The notes below the pieces were generated by a model. That model made no database searches, was not told the origin of the DNA, and worked only from the letters and a program-made list of their open reading frames with translations. From the NCBI RefSeq assembly GCF_010731595.1, contig NZ_AP022582.1:4774001-4838000 (forward strand): a stretch of 64,000 nucleotides of DNA. Reading direction: 5' to 3'. Origin of the DNA: Mycobacterium seoulense. Its GTDB lineage: Bacteria; Actinomycetota; Actinomycetes; Mycobacteriales; Mycobacteriaceae. Positions 46,391 to 57,122 of this stretch are shown one piece after another. Each line of letters starts with the position of its first letter. Position 1 is the first letter of the stretch. The translations under genes and the position numbers were made by a program.

Positions 46391-46412
46391 GGAGTCAGCC
46401 TAATTTAAAAGG

Positions 46413-47573
46413 GTGCGTGACGTGCTTGCCCAGCTGATGTCGATCTGGCGCGCCGGCGACACCGCGGGCCTCGCGACGGTGGTGCGCACCTTCCGGTCCG
46501 CGCCGCGCGCGCCGGGAGCCGCGATGGTGGTCGCGCCGGACGGCTCGGTCAGCGGGTCGGTGTCGGGCGGCTGCGTGGAAGGCGCGGTCTACGACCTCGC
46601 CACCGAGGCGGCGCAGACCGGGGCGCCGCGGCTGCAACGGTACGGGGTCAGCGACGACGACGCGTTCGCGGTCGGCCTGACGTGCGGCGGCGTCATCGAC
46701 GTGTTCGTCGAGCCGGTTTCGCGCGCGTCGTTCCCCGACCTCGGCGCGGTGGCCGACGACATCGCCGAGCGCCGCGCGGTGGCGACCGCGACCGTCATCG
46801 CCCACCCGGATCCGGCCTGGATCGGCCGGCGGGTCGTCATCCGGCCCGACGGGATGGCGGGGTCACTGGGGTCGGCGCGAGCCGACGCCGCGGTCGCCGA
46901 CGATGCCCGCGGCCTCCTTGCGCTCGGCCGCAGCGAGGTGCTCGAGTACGGGCCCGACGGGCAGCGGCTCGGCGACGGCATGGAGGTCTTCGTGTCCAGC
47001 TATGCGCCACCGCCGCGGATGCTGGTGTTCGGTGCCATCGACTTCGCGGCCGCGCTGGCGCGCCAGGGCTCGTTCCTGGGCTACCGCGTCACCGTGTGCG
47101 ACGCCCGTGCGGTGTTCGCCACCCGGGCGCGCTTCCCCACGGCCGACGACGTCGTCGTCGACTGGCCCCACCGCTATCTCGCCGCCCAGGCCGAGGCGGG
47201 CGCCGTCGACCGCCACACGGTGATCTGCGTGCTCACCCACGACCCGAAGTTCGACGTGCCGGTGCTCGAGGTGGCGCTGCGGCTGCCCCAGGTCGGCTAC
47301 GTCGGCGCCATGGGGTCGCGCCGCACCCACGACGACCGCCTGGCCCGGCTCAAGGCCGCCGGCCTGTCCGACGCCGAGCTGAGCCGGCTGTCCAGCCCCA
47401 TCGGGCTGGACCTCGGCGCGCGCACCCCGGAGGAGACCGCCGTCTCGATTGCCGCCGACATCATCGCTAGGCGCTGGGGCGGCGGGGGCAGGCCCCTGGC
47501 CCAGATCGTCGGGCGAATCCACCACGACGCCGAGGTAGCGGGCGGCTTCCCGGCGAGTTCAGGGATTGCTTAA
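46413..47573 (+). CDS. XdhC/CoxI-family molybdenum cofactor maturation protein
   Basis: The 386-residue protein has the N-terminal XdhC domain (GSVSGGCVEGAVYDLA) and the C-terminal Rossmann domain (RMLVFGAIDFAAAL, VGYVGAMGSRRTHDDRL). Such proteins bind sulfurated molybdenum cofactor and hand it to the hydroxylase. It matches Rv0376c. The start is GTG at 46413 with AAAAGGG just before it. It is the first gene of the plus-strand cox locus, 43 bp before coxM. Confidence 0.9.
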   Translation: MRDVLAQLMSIWRAGDTAGLATVVRTFRSAPRAPGAAMVVAPDGSVSGSVSGGCVEGAVYDLATEAAQTGAPRLQRYGVSDDDAFAVGLTCGGVIDVFVEPVSRASFPDLGAVADDIAERRAVATATVIAHPDPAWIGRRVVIRPDGMAGSLGSARADAAVADDARGLLALGRSEVLEYGPDGQRLGDGMEVFVSSYAPPPRMLVFGAIDFAAALARQGSFLGYRVTVCDARAVFATRARFPTADDVVVDWPHRYLAAQAEAGAVDRHTVICVLTHDPKFDVPVLEVALRLPQVGYVGAMGSRRTHDDRLARLKAAGLSDAELSRLSSPIGLDLGARTPEETAVSIAADIIARRWGGGGRPLAQIVGRIHHDAEVAGGFPASSGIA

Positions 47574-47590
47574 CTCGCTATTGACGCCCC

Positions 47591-47607
47591 TGTCAGGGCG
47601 GCTGACA
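47591..47607. promoter_or_regulatory. LysR-type dyad (T-N11-A) upstream of coxM
   Basis: TGTCAG-GGCGG-CTGACA is a perfect 6-bp inverted repeat that contains T-N11-A, the LysR consensus form. It ends 9 bases before the coxM ATG. As RNA it could also form a small hairpin at the ribosome site. Confidence 0.5.
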
Positions 47608-47616
47608 CTGTGGCGC

Positions 47617-48498
47617 ATGCAAGTACCCGGACCCTTCGAATACGAACGCGCGACCAGCGTCGACCACGCCATCGGACTGCTGGATCGGTTAGGGGAGGGG
47701 GCGCGCGTCGTCGCCGGCGGGCACAGCCTGCTGCCGATGATGAAACTGCGCATCGCCAACCCCGAATACCTGGTGGACATCAACGATCTCGCGCTCGAGC
47801 TCGGATACGTGATCACCGATCCGACGCTGGTGCGCATCGGCGCGATGACGCGGCACCGGGAGATCCTGGAGTCCGACACCCTGGCCGCGGTCTGCCCGAT
47901 CTTCCGGGACGCCGAGCGCGTGATCGCCGACCCGGTGGTGCGCAACCGCGGCACCCTCGGCGGTTCGCTGTGCCAGGCGGACCCGGCCGAGGATCTGTCG
48001 ACGGTGTGCACGGTGCTGGACGCGGTGTGCCTGGCCCGGGGACCGTCCGGTGAACGCGAGATCGCGATCGACGACTTCCTTGCCGGCCCGTACGAGACCA
48101 CGCTGGCCCGCAACGAGATCCTCATCGAGGTCCGGATACCGTTGCGGCACAACAGCTCCAGCGCATATGCGAAGGTGGAGCGTCGGGTGGGCGACTGGGC
48201 GGTCACGGCCGCGGGGGCGGCCATCACCCTGGACGGCGACCAGATCGCCGCCGCGCGGGTCGACCTGACGGCGGTGAATCCCGATCCCGGCGGCCTGGCC
48301 GAGCTGTCGGCCGCGTTGGTCGGCCAGCCGGCCACCGAGAGCGTCTTCGCCGACGCGGGGCGGCGCGCCGCGCAGGCCTGCGACCCGGTCACCGATGTCC
48401 GCGGCAGCGCCGAATACAAGCGCCACCTGGCCTCCGAACTGACCATCCGCACGCTTCGCACTGCGGCCGAGCGCGTCCGCGAACAAGGGGGTAACTGA
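47617..48498 (+). CDS. coxM: CO dehydrogenase medium (FAD) subunit
   Basis: The 293-residue flavoprotein has the two FAD motifs AGGHSLLPMM (near residue 32) and NRGTLGGSLCQAD (near 110). The order M-S-L is that of true CO dehydrogenases. ATG at 47617 (MQVPGPFEYERAT) matches the N-terminus I recall for Rv0375c, and no strong ribosome site is seen. It passes electrons from the 2Fe-2S subunit on to the quinone side, probably through CoxG. Confidence 0.95.
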   Translation: MQVPGPFEYERATSVDHAIGLLDRLGEGARVVAGGHSLLPMMKLRIANPEYLVDINDLALELGYVITDPTLVRIGAMTRHREILESDTLAAVCPIFRDAERVIADPVVRNRGTLGGSLCQADPAEDLSTVCTVLDAVCLARGPSGEREIAIDDFLAGPYETTLARNEILIEVRIPLRHNSSSAYAKVERRVGDWAVTAAGAAITLDGDQIAAARVDLTAVNPDPGGLAELSAALVGQPATESVFADAGRRAAQACDPVTDVRGSAEYKRHLASELTIRTLRTAAERVREQGGN

Positions 48499-48500
48499 TC

Positions 48501-48973
48501 ATGCAAGTCAATATGACCGTCAACGGCGAGCAGGTGACCGCCGAGGTCGAGCCCCGGACGCTGCTCGTCCACTTCCTGCGGGATCAGTTGCGGCTCACCG
48601 GAACGCACTGGGGTTGCGACACCAGCAACTGCGGGACATGCGTTGTCGACGTGGACGGCGTGCCGGTGAAGTCCTGCACGATGCTCGCCGTGATGGCGTC
48701 CGGCCACAGCATCCGGACCGTCGAAGGGTTGGCGGTTGACGGCCGGCTCGACCCGGTGCAGGAAGGCTTCATGCGCTGCCACGGGTTGCAGTGCGGCTTT
48801 TGCACGCCGGGAATGATGATCACCGCCCGTGCGCTGCTCGACCGCGATCCCGACCCCGACGAGCAGACCATCCGCGAGGCGATATCCGGGCAGATCTGCC
48901 GGTGCACCGGATACACCACGATCGTGCGCTCCATCCAGTGGGCCGCACAGCACAGCTCCGCGGAGGCCACGTC

Positions 48974-48977
<4 letters not shown>
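48501..48977 (+). CDS. coxS: CO dehydrogenase small (2Fe-2S) subunit
   Basis: The 158-residue protein carries two 2Fe-2S clusters. The proximal plant-type set is in CDTSNCGTCVVDVDG with a later KSC, and the second is in CGFCTPG and CRCTG. It starts 2 bases after the coxM stop and its own stop overlaps the coxL ATG by 4 nt. That spacing supports equal production of the three subunits. Confidence 0.96.
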
Positions 48978-51369
<2,392 letters not shown>

Positions 51370-51373
<4 letters not shown>

Positions 51374-52257
51374 GCACGGTCAGCGAACGGGCCCAGCAAC
51401 TACTGGCCGCGCGCACACCCTTCGTGCGCGCGACGGTGGTGCGCGCCCAGCCGCCCGCCTCGGCGTACCCCGGCGACGAGGCGATCCTGTTGGCCGACGG
51501 CACCATCGAGGGCTTCGTCGGCGGCCAGTGCGCGCAGAACTCCGTCCGCAAAGCCGCGCTGGGCGCACTGCAAGCAGGCGAAAGCGTGCTGCTGCGAGTG
51601 CTTCCCGACGGCGACGTCCACTTTCCCGAGGCGCCCGGCGCCTGCGTCGTCGTCAACCCGTGCCTGTCCGGCGGGTCGCTGGAGATATTCCTGACGCCGC
51701 AGCTGCCGCCGCCGATGATCCGGATCCACGGTGAGACGCCGATCGCCGACTCCCTGGCCCAGATCTGCGGCGTGCTCGGTTACGAAGTCCGCCGCGACGC
51801 CGACATGTCCGACACCGCCGCCTCGCCCACCGCCATCGTGATCGCCAGCCACGGCGGCCCGGAAGCCGAAATCATCCGCGCCGCACTGGACACCGGCGTC
51901 GGCTACATCGGCCTGGTCGCCAGCAGGGTTCGCGGCGCGTCGGTTGTGGACGCGCTCGACCTGTCCGACGTCGAGCGGGCCCGCATCCACACCCCGGTGG
52001 GATTGCGCATCGGGGCCAAGACTCCCGCGGAGATCGCCGTGTCGATCGCCGCCGAACTGATCGCGGCCGTGCGCGACGGCAGCCTCCTGCGCTCCGCCGG
52101 CCCGGTGAACGGCGCCCCCGACGAGGCGGTCGACCCCGTCTGCGGCATGACCGTGCCGATCGGCCCCGCCGCCGAGCACTTGCGGCTGGCCGGCACCGAC
52201 TACTGGTTCTGCGGCCCGGGCTGCCGCACGGCGTTCGCGGGGAAAGCCGGCGCATGA
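51370..52257 (+). CDS. XdhC/CoxF-like maturation protein fused to a YHS domain
   Basis: The 295-residue protein starts at TTG 51370, sharing bases with the coxL stop. The first 245 residues are XdhC-like (LADGTIEGFVGGQCAQNSVRKAAL, VGYIGLVASRVRGASVV, IGAKTPAEIAVSIAAELIA). The last 45 are a YHS metal-binding domain (VDPVCGMTV ... YWFCGPGCRTAF). It resembles Rv0372c in place but is longer by about this domain, from memory. A role in inserting sulfur or copper into the CoxL site is attractive but not shown. Confidence 0.88.
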
Positions 52258-53132
52258 CGCCGGCGGTGTTCAGCGACGTCGACGACGTGATCGCCCGGTT
52301 CGACGCGCGGGACTACCTGCTCGACGCTGGGACCGCGTCCGCGATCTACCTGGCGGTCACGCTGGGCCGGCCCCTGCTGCTGGAAGGCGAGCCGGGCGTC
52401 GGCAAGACCACCGCCGCGAAAACTCTTGCGGACGTGCTGAATACGCCGCTGGTCAGGCTGCAATGCTATGAAGGGCTGACCGCCGCCGAGGCGCTCTACG
52501 ACTGGAACTACCAACGCCAGCTGCTGTCCATCCGGCTGGCCGAAGCCCAGCGGACCCAGATCGCCGAGGCCGACCTGTACACCGAGGCCTACCTGGTCGA
52601 CCGGCCGATCCTGCGGTGCGTGCGGCACCGCGGGCCCACCCCGCCGGTGTTGCTGATCGACGAGATCGATCGGGCCGACGACGAATTCGAGGCGCTGCTG
52701 CTGGAGTTCCTCGGCGAATCCGCCGTCACCGTGCCCGAGCTGGGCACCTTCGTCGCGCAGCGCCCGCCCGTCGCGGTGCTCACCTCCAACCGGAGCCGTG
52801 ACCTGCACGACGCGCTGCGCCGCCGCTGCCTGTACCACTGGATCGACTACCCGGAGGCTTCGCGGGCGGCCGCGATCGTGCGGCGGACCGTGCCGGGCGC
52901 CGCGGCCCCGCTGATCGAGCACGTCACCCAATTCGTCGGTATGGCAAGGAATCTCGATCTGGACAAGCCGCCGGGCGTGGCCGAGACGATCGACTGGGTC
53001 GCCGCCCTGGTGGCGCTCGGCGTCGCCGACCTGGTCGATCCGGCGGCGCTGGTCAGCCTGGGGGCGCTGGCCAAGACCCCCGACGACCGTACGCTGATTC
53101 GCGACGCGTTCATCGAATACAGCCGCACCTGA
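52254..53132 (+). CDS. MoxR/CoxD-type AAA+ ATPase
   Basis: The 292-residue ATPase has Walker [15 protein letters not shown] (near residue 45), Walker B LLIDEIDRAD and sensor SNRSRDLHDALRRR. In CO-oxidising bacteria CoxD works with the VWA protein CoxE to complete the copper-sulfur part of the active site. The ATG overlaps the previous stop (ATGA). The matching VWA protein is two genes on. Confidence 0.92.
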   Translation: MTPAVFSDVDDVIARFDARDYLLDAGTASAIYLAVTLGRPLLLEGEPGVGKTTAAKTLADVLNTPLVRLQCYEGLTAAEALYDWNYQRQLLSIRLAEAQRTQIAEADLYTEAYLVDRPILRCVRHRGPTPPVLLIDEIDRADDEFEALLLEFLGESAVTVPELGTFVAQRPPVAVLTSNRSRDLHDALRRRCLYHWIDYPEASRAAAIVRRTVPGAAAPLIEHVTQFVGMARNLDLDKPPGVAETIDWVAALVALGVADLVDPAALVSLGALAKTPDDRTLIRDAFIEYSRT

Positions 53133-53144
53133 GAGGACCACGGG

Positions 53145-53792
53145 ATGAAGATCGCCAACCAGTTCACCGTCAGCGCGCCCATCGACCAGGCGTGGGACGT
53201 GCTGTGCGACCTGGAACAGGTGATCCCGCTGATGCCGGGCGCGCAGCTCACCGGCCACGAGGGCGAGGACTACTCCGGCAAGGTGAAGGTCAAGGTGGGG
53301 CCGGTCACCAGCGAATTCAGCGGCAAGGTGCGTTTCGTCGAGCAGGACCGCGGCCAGTACCGCGCCGTCATCGACGCCAAGGGCAAGGAGACGCGCGGCA
53401 CCGGCAACGCGGCCGCGACGGTCACCGCCCAGCTGCAGGCCGACGGCGAGAAGACCAGCGTCACCGTGGACACCGACCTGAAGATCGTCGGCAAGCTGGC
53501 CCAGTTCGGCAGCGGCATGCTGCAACAGGTGTCGGAGAAGCTGCTGGGGCAGTTCGTGGACTCGCTCGAGGCCAAGCTCGCCGCCGAATCGGTGGCGGCC
53601 CCGGCCACATCCGAGGGACCCCCACAGGTCGGGCGCATCCCGGAGCCGCGCCACGCCGTCACCAGCGCCGAGCCCGAACCCATCGATCTGCTCGAGCTCG
53701 CCGGGGGCGACCAGCTCAAGAAATACGCCCCGCTGCTGCTGGCCGTGCTCGCCGGGCTGGTGCTGGGCTGGTTGCTCGGCCGGAGGCGTTAG
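53145..53792 (+). CDS. coxG: CoxG, SRPBCC-fold membrane-tethered protein
   Basis: The 215-residue protein has a START/SRPBCC lipid-binding fold in residues 1-150 (FTVSAPIDQAWDVLCDLEQVIPLMPGAQL). A flexible linker follows, and the C-terminus is one membrane helix (KYAPLLLAVLAGLVLGWLLGRRR). In mycobacteria CoxG carries menaquinone between the membrane and CO dehydrogenase, which fits this tether. It lies 12 bp after the MoxR gene and 6 bp before coxE. Confidence 0.9.
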   Translation: MKIANQFTVSAPIDQAWDVLCDLEQVIPLMPGAQLTGHEGEDYSGKVKVKVGPVTSEFSGKVRFVEQDRGQYRAVIDAKGKETRGTGNAAATVTAQLQADGEKTSVTVDTDLKIVGKLAQFGSGMLQQVSEKLLGQFVDSLEAKLAAESVAAPATSEGPPQVGRIPEPRHAVTSAEPEPIDLLELAGGDQLKKYAPLLLAVLAGLVLGWLLGRRR

Positions 53793-53798
53793 CGCCTC

Positions 53799-54989
53799 GT
53801 GGGCTCCCCTGTGCTGTTGCGGGGCGTCGACCTGGCGGCGTTCGCGGCGGCACTGGTCGCCCGGCTGCGCGACGCCGGAGTTCTGGTCTCCGCCAGCGGC
53901 CCGGCGAGCTTTGTCCAGGCGCTGCGAAAGCTGTTGCCGGACAACACCACCGCGCTGTATTGGGCGGCCAGGCTGACGCTGGTCAACCGGATGGAGGATC
54001 TCGCCACCTTCGACGCGGTCTTCGCGGTGGTCTTCGGCGCCGCCGACCCCGACGGCACCGGCCGCCCCCTCACCCCGCTGCCGCTGCCCGGCCCCAAAGC
54101 GCGCGCGGCCGGCGCGCTGCGTCCCGCCGGCAGTGGGTCCGCGTCCGCCCAGAGCCTGCCCTGGGTGACGCGAACGCCGGCCGCCGCGGACGACGCGGCG
54201 GGCCCGAGCCTCGCGCTGCCGGATCTGCTGCCCAGCCGGATCGCCGCGCTGGCCGACGAACCGTTCGACCGCTTCGACGCGCAAGACCTCCGCCTGCTCG
54301 GCAACTGGCTGGAGGCGACCGTCACGCGCTGGCCGCGGCGGCGCAGCGGGCGATTCGAGCGCAGCCCCGCCGGCAAGCGGATCGACCTGCGGGCGACCAT
54401 GAACGCGTCGCGCAAGAGCGGCTGGGAGGCGATGGTCCTGGCCCGGACCCGGCCGCGGCTCCGGCCCCGGCGGGTCGTCCTGGCCTGCGATGTGAGCCGT
54501 TCGATGCAGCCCTACGCCACGGTATATCTGCATCTGATGCGGGCGGTGTCGCGCCAGCCCGGAACCCACCCCGAGGTTTTCGCCTTCTCGACGTCGCTGA
54601 CCCGGCTCACCTCGGTGCTGGCGCACCGATCCGCGGAGGTGGCGCTGCAGCGGGCCAACGCCAAGGTCGCCGACCGGTACGGCGGAACGTTCATCGGCCG
54701 CAGCCTGAACGGGCTCCTGGCCCCGCCCCACGGCAACGCGCTGCGCGGCGCCGTGCTGATCATCGCCTCGGACGGCTGGGACAGCGATCCCCCCGACGTG
54801 CTCGCGCACGCGATGGCCCGGCTGCGGCGCCGCGCCGAGTTACTGGTCTGGCTCAATCCGCGTGCGGCGCAGGGTGATTTCCAGCCGCTGGCCGGCTCGA
54901 TGGCCGCGGCCCTGCCGTACTGCGATCTATTTCTGCCCGCGCACTCGCTGTCGGAGATACGGCAATTGCTGCTCGCGTTGTGTCTTTGA
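53799..54989 (+). CDS. coxE: CoxE-like VWA-domain protein
   Basis: The 396-residue protein has an N-terminal helical region and a C-terminal von Willebrand A domain. Its metal site DVSRS is in VVLACDVSRSMQPYATVYLHLM, with a later GGTFIGRSL and IIASDGWD. It is the partner of the MoxR-type ATPase in CO dehydrogenase maturation and matches Rv0368c. The start is GTG at 53799. Its last 137 nt overlap the eutC 3' end on the other strand. Confidence 0.92.
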   Translation: MGSPVLLRGVDLAAFAAALVARLRDAGVLVSASGPASFVQALRKLLPDNTTALYWAARLTLVNRMEDLATFDAVFAVVFGAADPDGTGRPLTPLPLPGPKARAAGALRPAGSGSASAQSLPWVTRTPAAADDAAGPSLALPDLLPSRIAALADEPFDRFDAQDLRLLGNWLEATVTRWPRRRSGRFERSPAGKRIDLRATMNASRKSGWEAMVLARTRPRLRPRRVVLACDVSRSMQPYATVYLHLMRAVSRQPGTHPEVFAFSTSLTRLTSVLAHRSAEVALQRANAKVADRYGGTFIGRSLNGLLAPPHGNALRGAVLIIASDGWDSDPPDVLAHAMARLRRRAELLVWLNPRAAQGDFQPLAGSMAAALPYCDLFLPAHSLSEIRQLLLALCL

Positions 54990-55689
54990 GGGTGACGCCC
55001 GAGCGGCCGAGTTCGCGGGCCCCGGCCACCAGCGCGGCCGCGACCGCCGCCGCCGTCGGGTAGTCCAGGCCGTCGGGCGGATGAATGTTGGAGATGCAGT
55101 TGCGGTCGGCGTCGGTGCGCCCCGGCGCGGGCCGATGCGTCAGGTAGATGCCCAGGCTGTCGGCGACCGACAGCCCCGGGCGTTCGCCGATGAGCACGAG
55201 AACGGTTGTGACGCCGAGGGCCTGGCCGATGTGGTCGCCGAGCGCGACGCGGGCCTGCGTTGCGATGACCGGCGGCGCTATCCGGTAGCGGCCGTGAAAT
55301 TCTCCGACCAGCGCGCCGACCATGCCCGCGGCGTGCTCGGTCACGGCCCGCGGCGAGAGCCCGTCGGCGAGGACGATCCCGATGTCCGCCTCGGTGTCCG
55401 GCAGGCCCGACAGGTCGGCCGGGCTGCGGCCGAGGTCGGGCCGGCGCAGATACTCCTCGCGCGAGGTCGCCCGGCTGCACACCCGTAGCGGCTCGCCGAG
55501 GCCGGCGCCGGCGTCGTGCAGCCGCCGGATCAGGCCGTCGACGTCGAGTGGCTCGTGCACGGCGTCGCGCGCGGCGGCGTGCGCGGCCTGGAATTCCAGG
55601 ACGCGCGCGGTCGGCAGCGAATTCCCCGCCCGCCCGAGCCCGATGCGGGCCCGGGTGGTGGCCCGCAGCGGCGCCCAGAGGTCGTTCAT
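54853..55689 (-). CDS. eutC: Ethanolamine ammonia-lyase small subunit
   Basis: The 278-residue subunit pairs with EutB and helps bind adenosylcobalamin. It starts WAPLRATTRARIGLGRAGNSLPT and contains ADGLSPRAVTEH and LIGERPGLSVADSLGIYLTH, all usual for EutC. The family normally ends near RSGVTLKD, and here about 32 more residues of low-complexity sequence run antisense to coxE. Its ATG overlaps the eutB stop by 4 nt. H37Rv has no eut genes as far as I recall. Confidence 0.93.
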   Translation of the reverse strand: MNDLWAPLRATTRARIGLGRAGNSLPTARVLEFQAAHAAARDAVHEPLDVDGLIRRLHDAGAGLGEPLRVCSRATSREEYLRRPDLGRSPADLSGLPDTEADIGIVLADGLSPRAVTEHAAGMVGALVGEFHGRYRIAPPVIATQARVALGDHIGQALGVTTVLVLIGERPGLSVADSLGIYLTHRPAPGRTDADRNCISNIHPPDGLDYPTAAAVAAALVAGARELGRSGVTLKDTTRAAIAVSPTASARAEIDRSTAGPRPSSRPAAGNHPAPHAD

Positions 55690-57095
55690 CAGCCGGCCGC
55701 CAGGGCGCGCAGCGGCGACGTCGCGAGGTCGACGGGAAGAATCCGGCCGTCGGCGTCGGCCATGCCCAGGCCGGCCAGCCAGGCCTCGAACTCAGGTGCG
55801 GGCCGCAGCCCCAACGCTTTTCGCACGTACAGCGCGTCGTGAAAGGACAGGCTCTGATAGCCGAGCATGATGTCGTCGGCGCCCGGGACGGTGATGACGA
55901 ACGCGGTGCCCGCCGCGCCCAGCAGGGTGAGCAGCGTGTCCATGTCGTCCTGGTCGGCCTCGGCGTGGTTGGTGTAGCAGACGTCGACGCCCATCGGCAG
56001 GCCGAGCAGCTTGCCGCAGAAGTTGTCCTCGAGCCCGGCACGGATGATCTGCTTGCCGTCGTAGAGGTACTCCGGTCCGATGAAGCCGACCACGGTGTCG
56101 ATCAGCAGCGGCTGCAGCGCCCGGGCGACCGCGTAGGCGCGCGCCTCCAGCGTCTGCTGATCGACCGGCTTGTTCCCCACGCCGAGGTGCGCCCCGGCCG
56201 ACAGGGCCGCGCCCTGCCCCGTCTCCAGGTACATGACGTTGTCGCCGACGGTGCCGCGGCGCAACGACCGGGCGGCCTCGTTGGCCTCCATCAACATGCC
56301 GATGGAGGTCCCGAACGAGGAATTGGCGCCCTCGGTGCCCGCGATCGATTGGAACACCAGGTCGACGGGCGCGCCCCGCTCGATCAGCTCCATGGTCGTC
56401 GTGACGTGGCACAGCACGCACGACTGGACCGGAATCGCGAACCGCTGGCGAATGTCGTCGAGCAGGTGCAGCAGGTCCGACGCCGCCTGGGGCGAGTCGG
56501 TCGCCGGGTTGACGCCGATCACCGCGTCACCGCAGCCCAGCAACAGGCCGTCGAGCAGCGCCGCGGCGATCCCGCGCGGGTCGTCGGTGGGGTGGTTGGG
56601 TTGCAGCCGGGTCGCCAGCGTGCCCGGCAGGCCGATCGTGGTGCGGAAGGCCGCGGTGGCCGTCGCGGCGGCGGCCACCAGGATCAGGTCCTGGTTGCGC
56701 ATGATCTTGGACACCGCGGCGACCATTTCCGGCGTGAGCCCGGGGGAGACGGCGGCGATCCGCGTCGCGCTGTCGTCGCGGCAGGCCATGTCCAGCAGCC
56801 AGTCGCGCAGGCCGCCCACGGTCAGGCCCGCGATCGGGCCGAACGCCTCGCGATCGTGACCGTCGATGATGAGCCGGGTGACCTCGTCGGTCTCGTACGG
56901 CACGACCGCCTCGGTGAGGAACGTCTCCAGCGGCATGTCCGCCAGCACCCACGCGGCGGCGGCACGCTCGGCATCGGAGCCGGCGGCGCACCCCGCGAGC
57001 TGGTCGCCGGAGCGCAACGGTGTCGCCTTCGCCATCACGTCGACCAGCCCCTCGAAGGCGTGCGTGGTCCCCGAAATGGTTTGCCGGTAGCGCAT
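55689..57095 (-). CDS. eutB: Ethanolamine ammonia-lyase large subunit
   Basis: The 468-residue catalytic subunit splits ethanolamine to acetaldehyde and ammonia using adenosylcobalamin. EALKATPLRSGD-type N-terminal sequence (VMAKATPLRSGDQLAG), VNPATDSPQAASDLL, and SFGTSIGMLMEANEAARSLRRG match the family. No ethanolamine permease, EutA reactivase or shell protein is nearby. It is divergent from the GH76 gene with only 27 bp between the starts. The product acetaldehyde would need an oxidising enzyme elsewhere. Confidence 0.94.
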   Translation of the reverse strand: MRYRQTISGTTHAFEGLVDVMAKATPLRSGDQLAGCAAGSDAERAAAAWVLADMPLETFLTEAVVPYETDEVTRLIIDGHDREAFGPIAGLTVGGLRDWLLDMACRDDSATRIAAVSPGLTPEMVAAVSKIMRNQDLILVAAAATATAAFRTTIGLPGTLATRLQPNHPTDDPRGIAAALLDGLLLGCGDAVIGVNPATDSPQAASDLLHLLDDIRQRFAIPVQSCVLCHVTTTMELIERGAPVDLVFQSIAGTEGANSSFGTSIGMLMEANEAARSLRRGTVGDNVMYLETGQGAALSAGAHLGVGNKPVDQQTLEARAYAVARALQPLLIDTVVGFIGPEYLYDGKQIIRAGLEDNFCGKLLGLPMGVDVCYTNHAEADQDDMDTLLTLLGAAGTAFVITVPGADDIMLGYQSLSFHDALYVRKALGLRPAPEFEAWLAGLGMADADGRILPVDLATSPLRALAAG

Positions 57096-57122
57096 ATATC
57101 AGTATGAGGCAGGATCGGCGGT

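Noticed and set aside
55689..57095. Start of an ethanolamine microcompartment locus
   Set aside because: Only eutB and eutC are found. The flanking genes are a VWA protein and a GH76 protein, with no shell or EutA/EutH-like genes.
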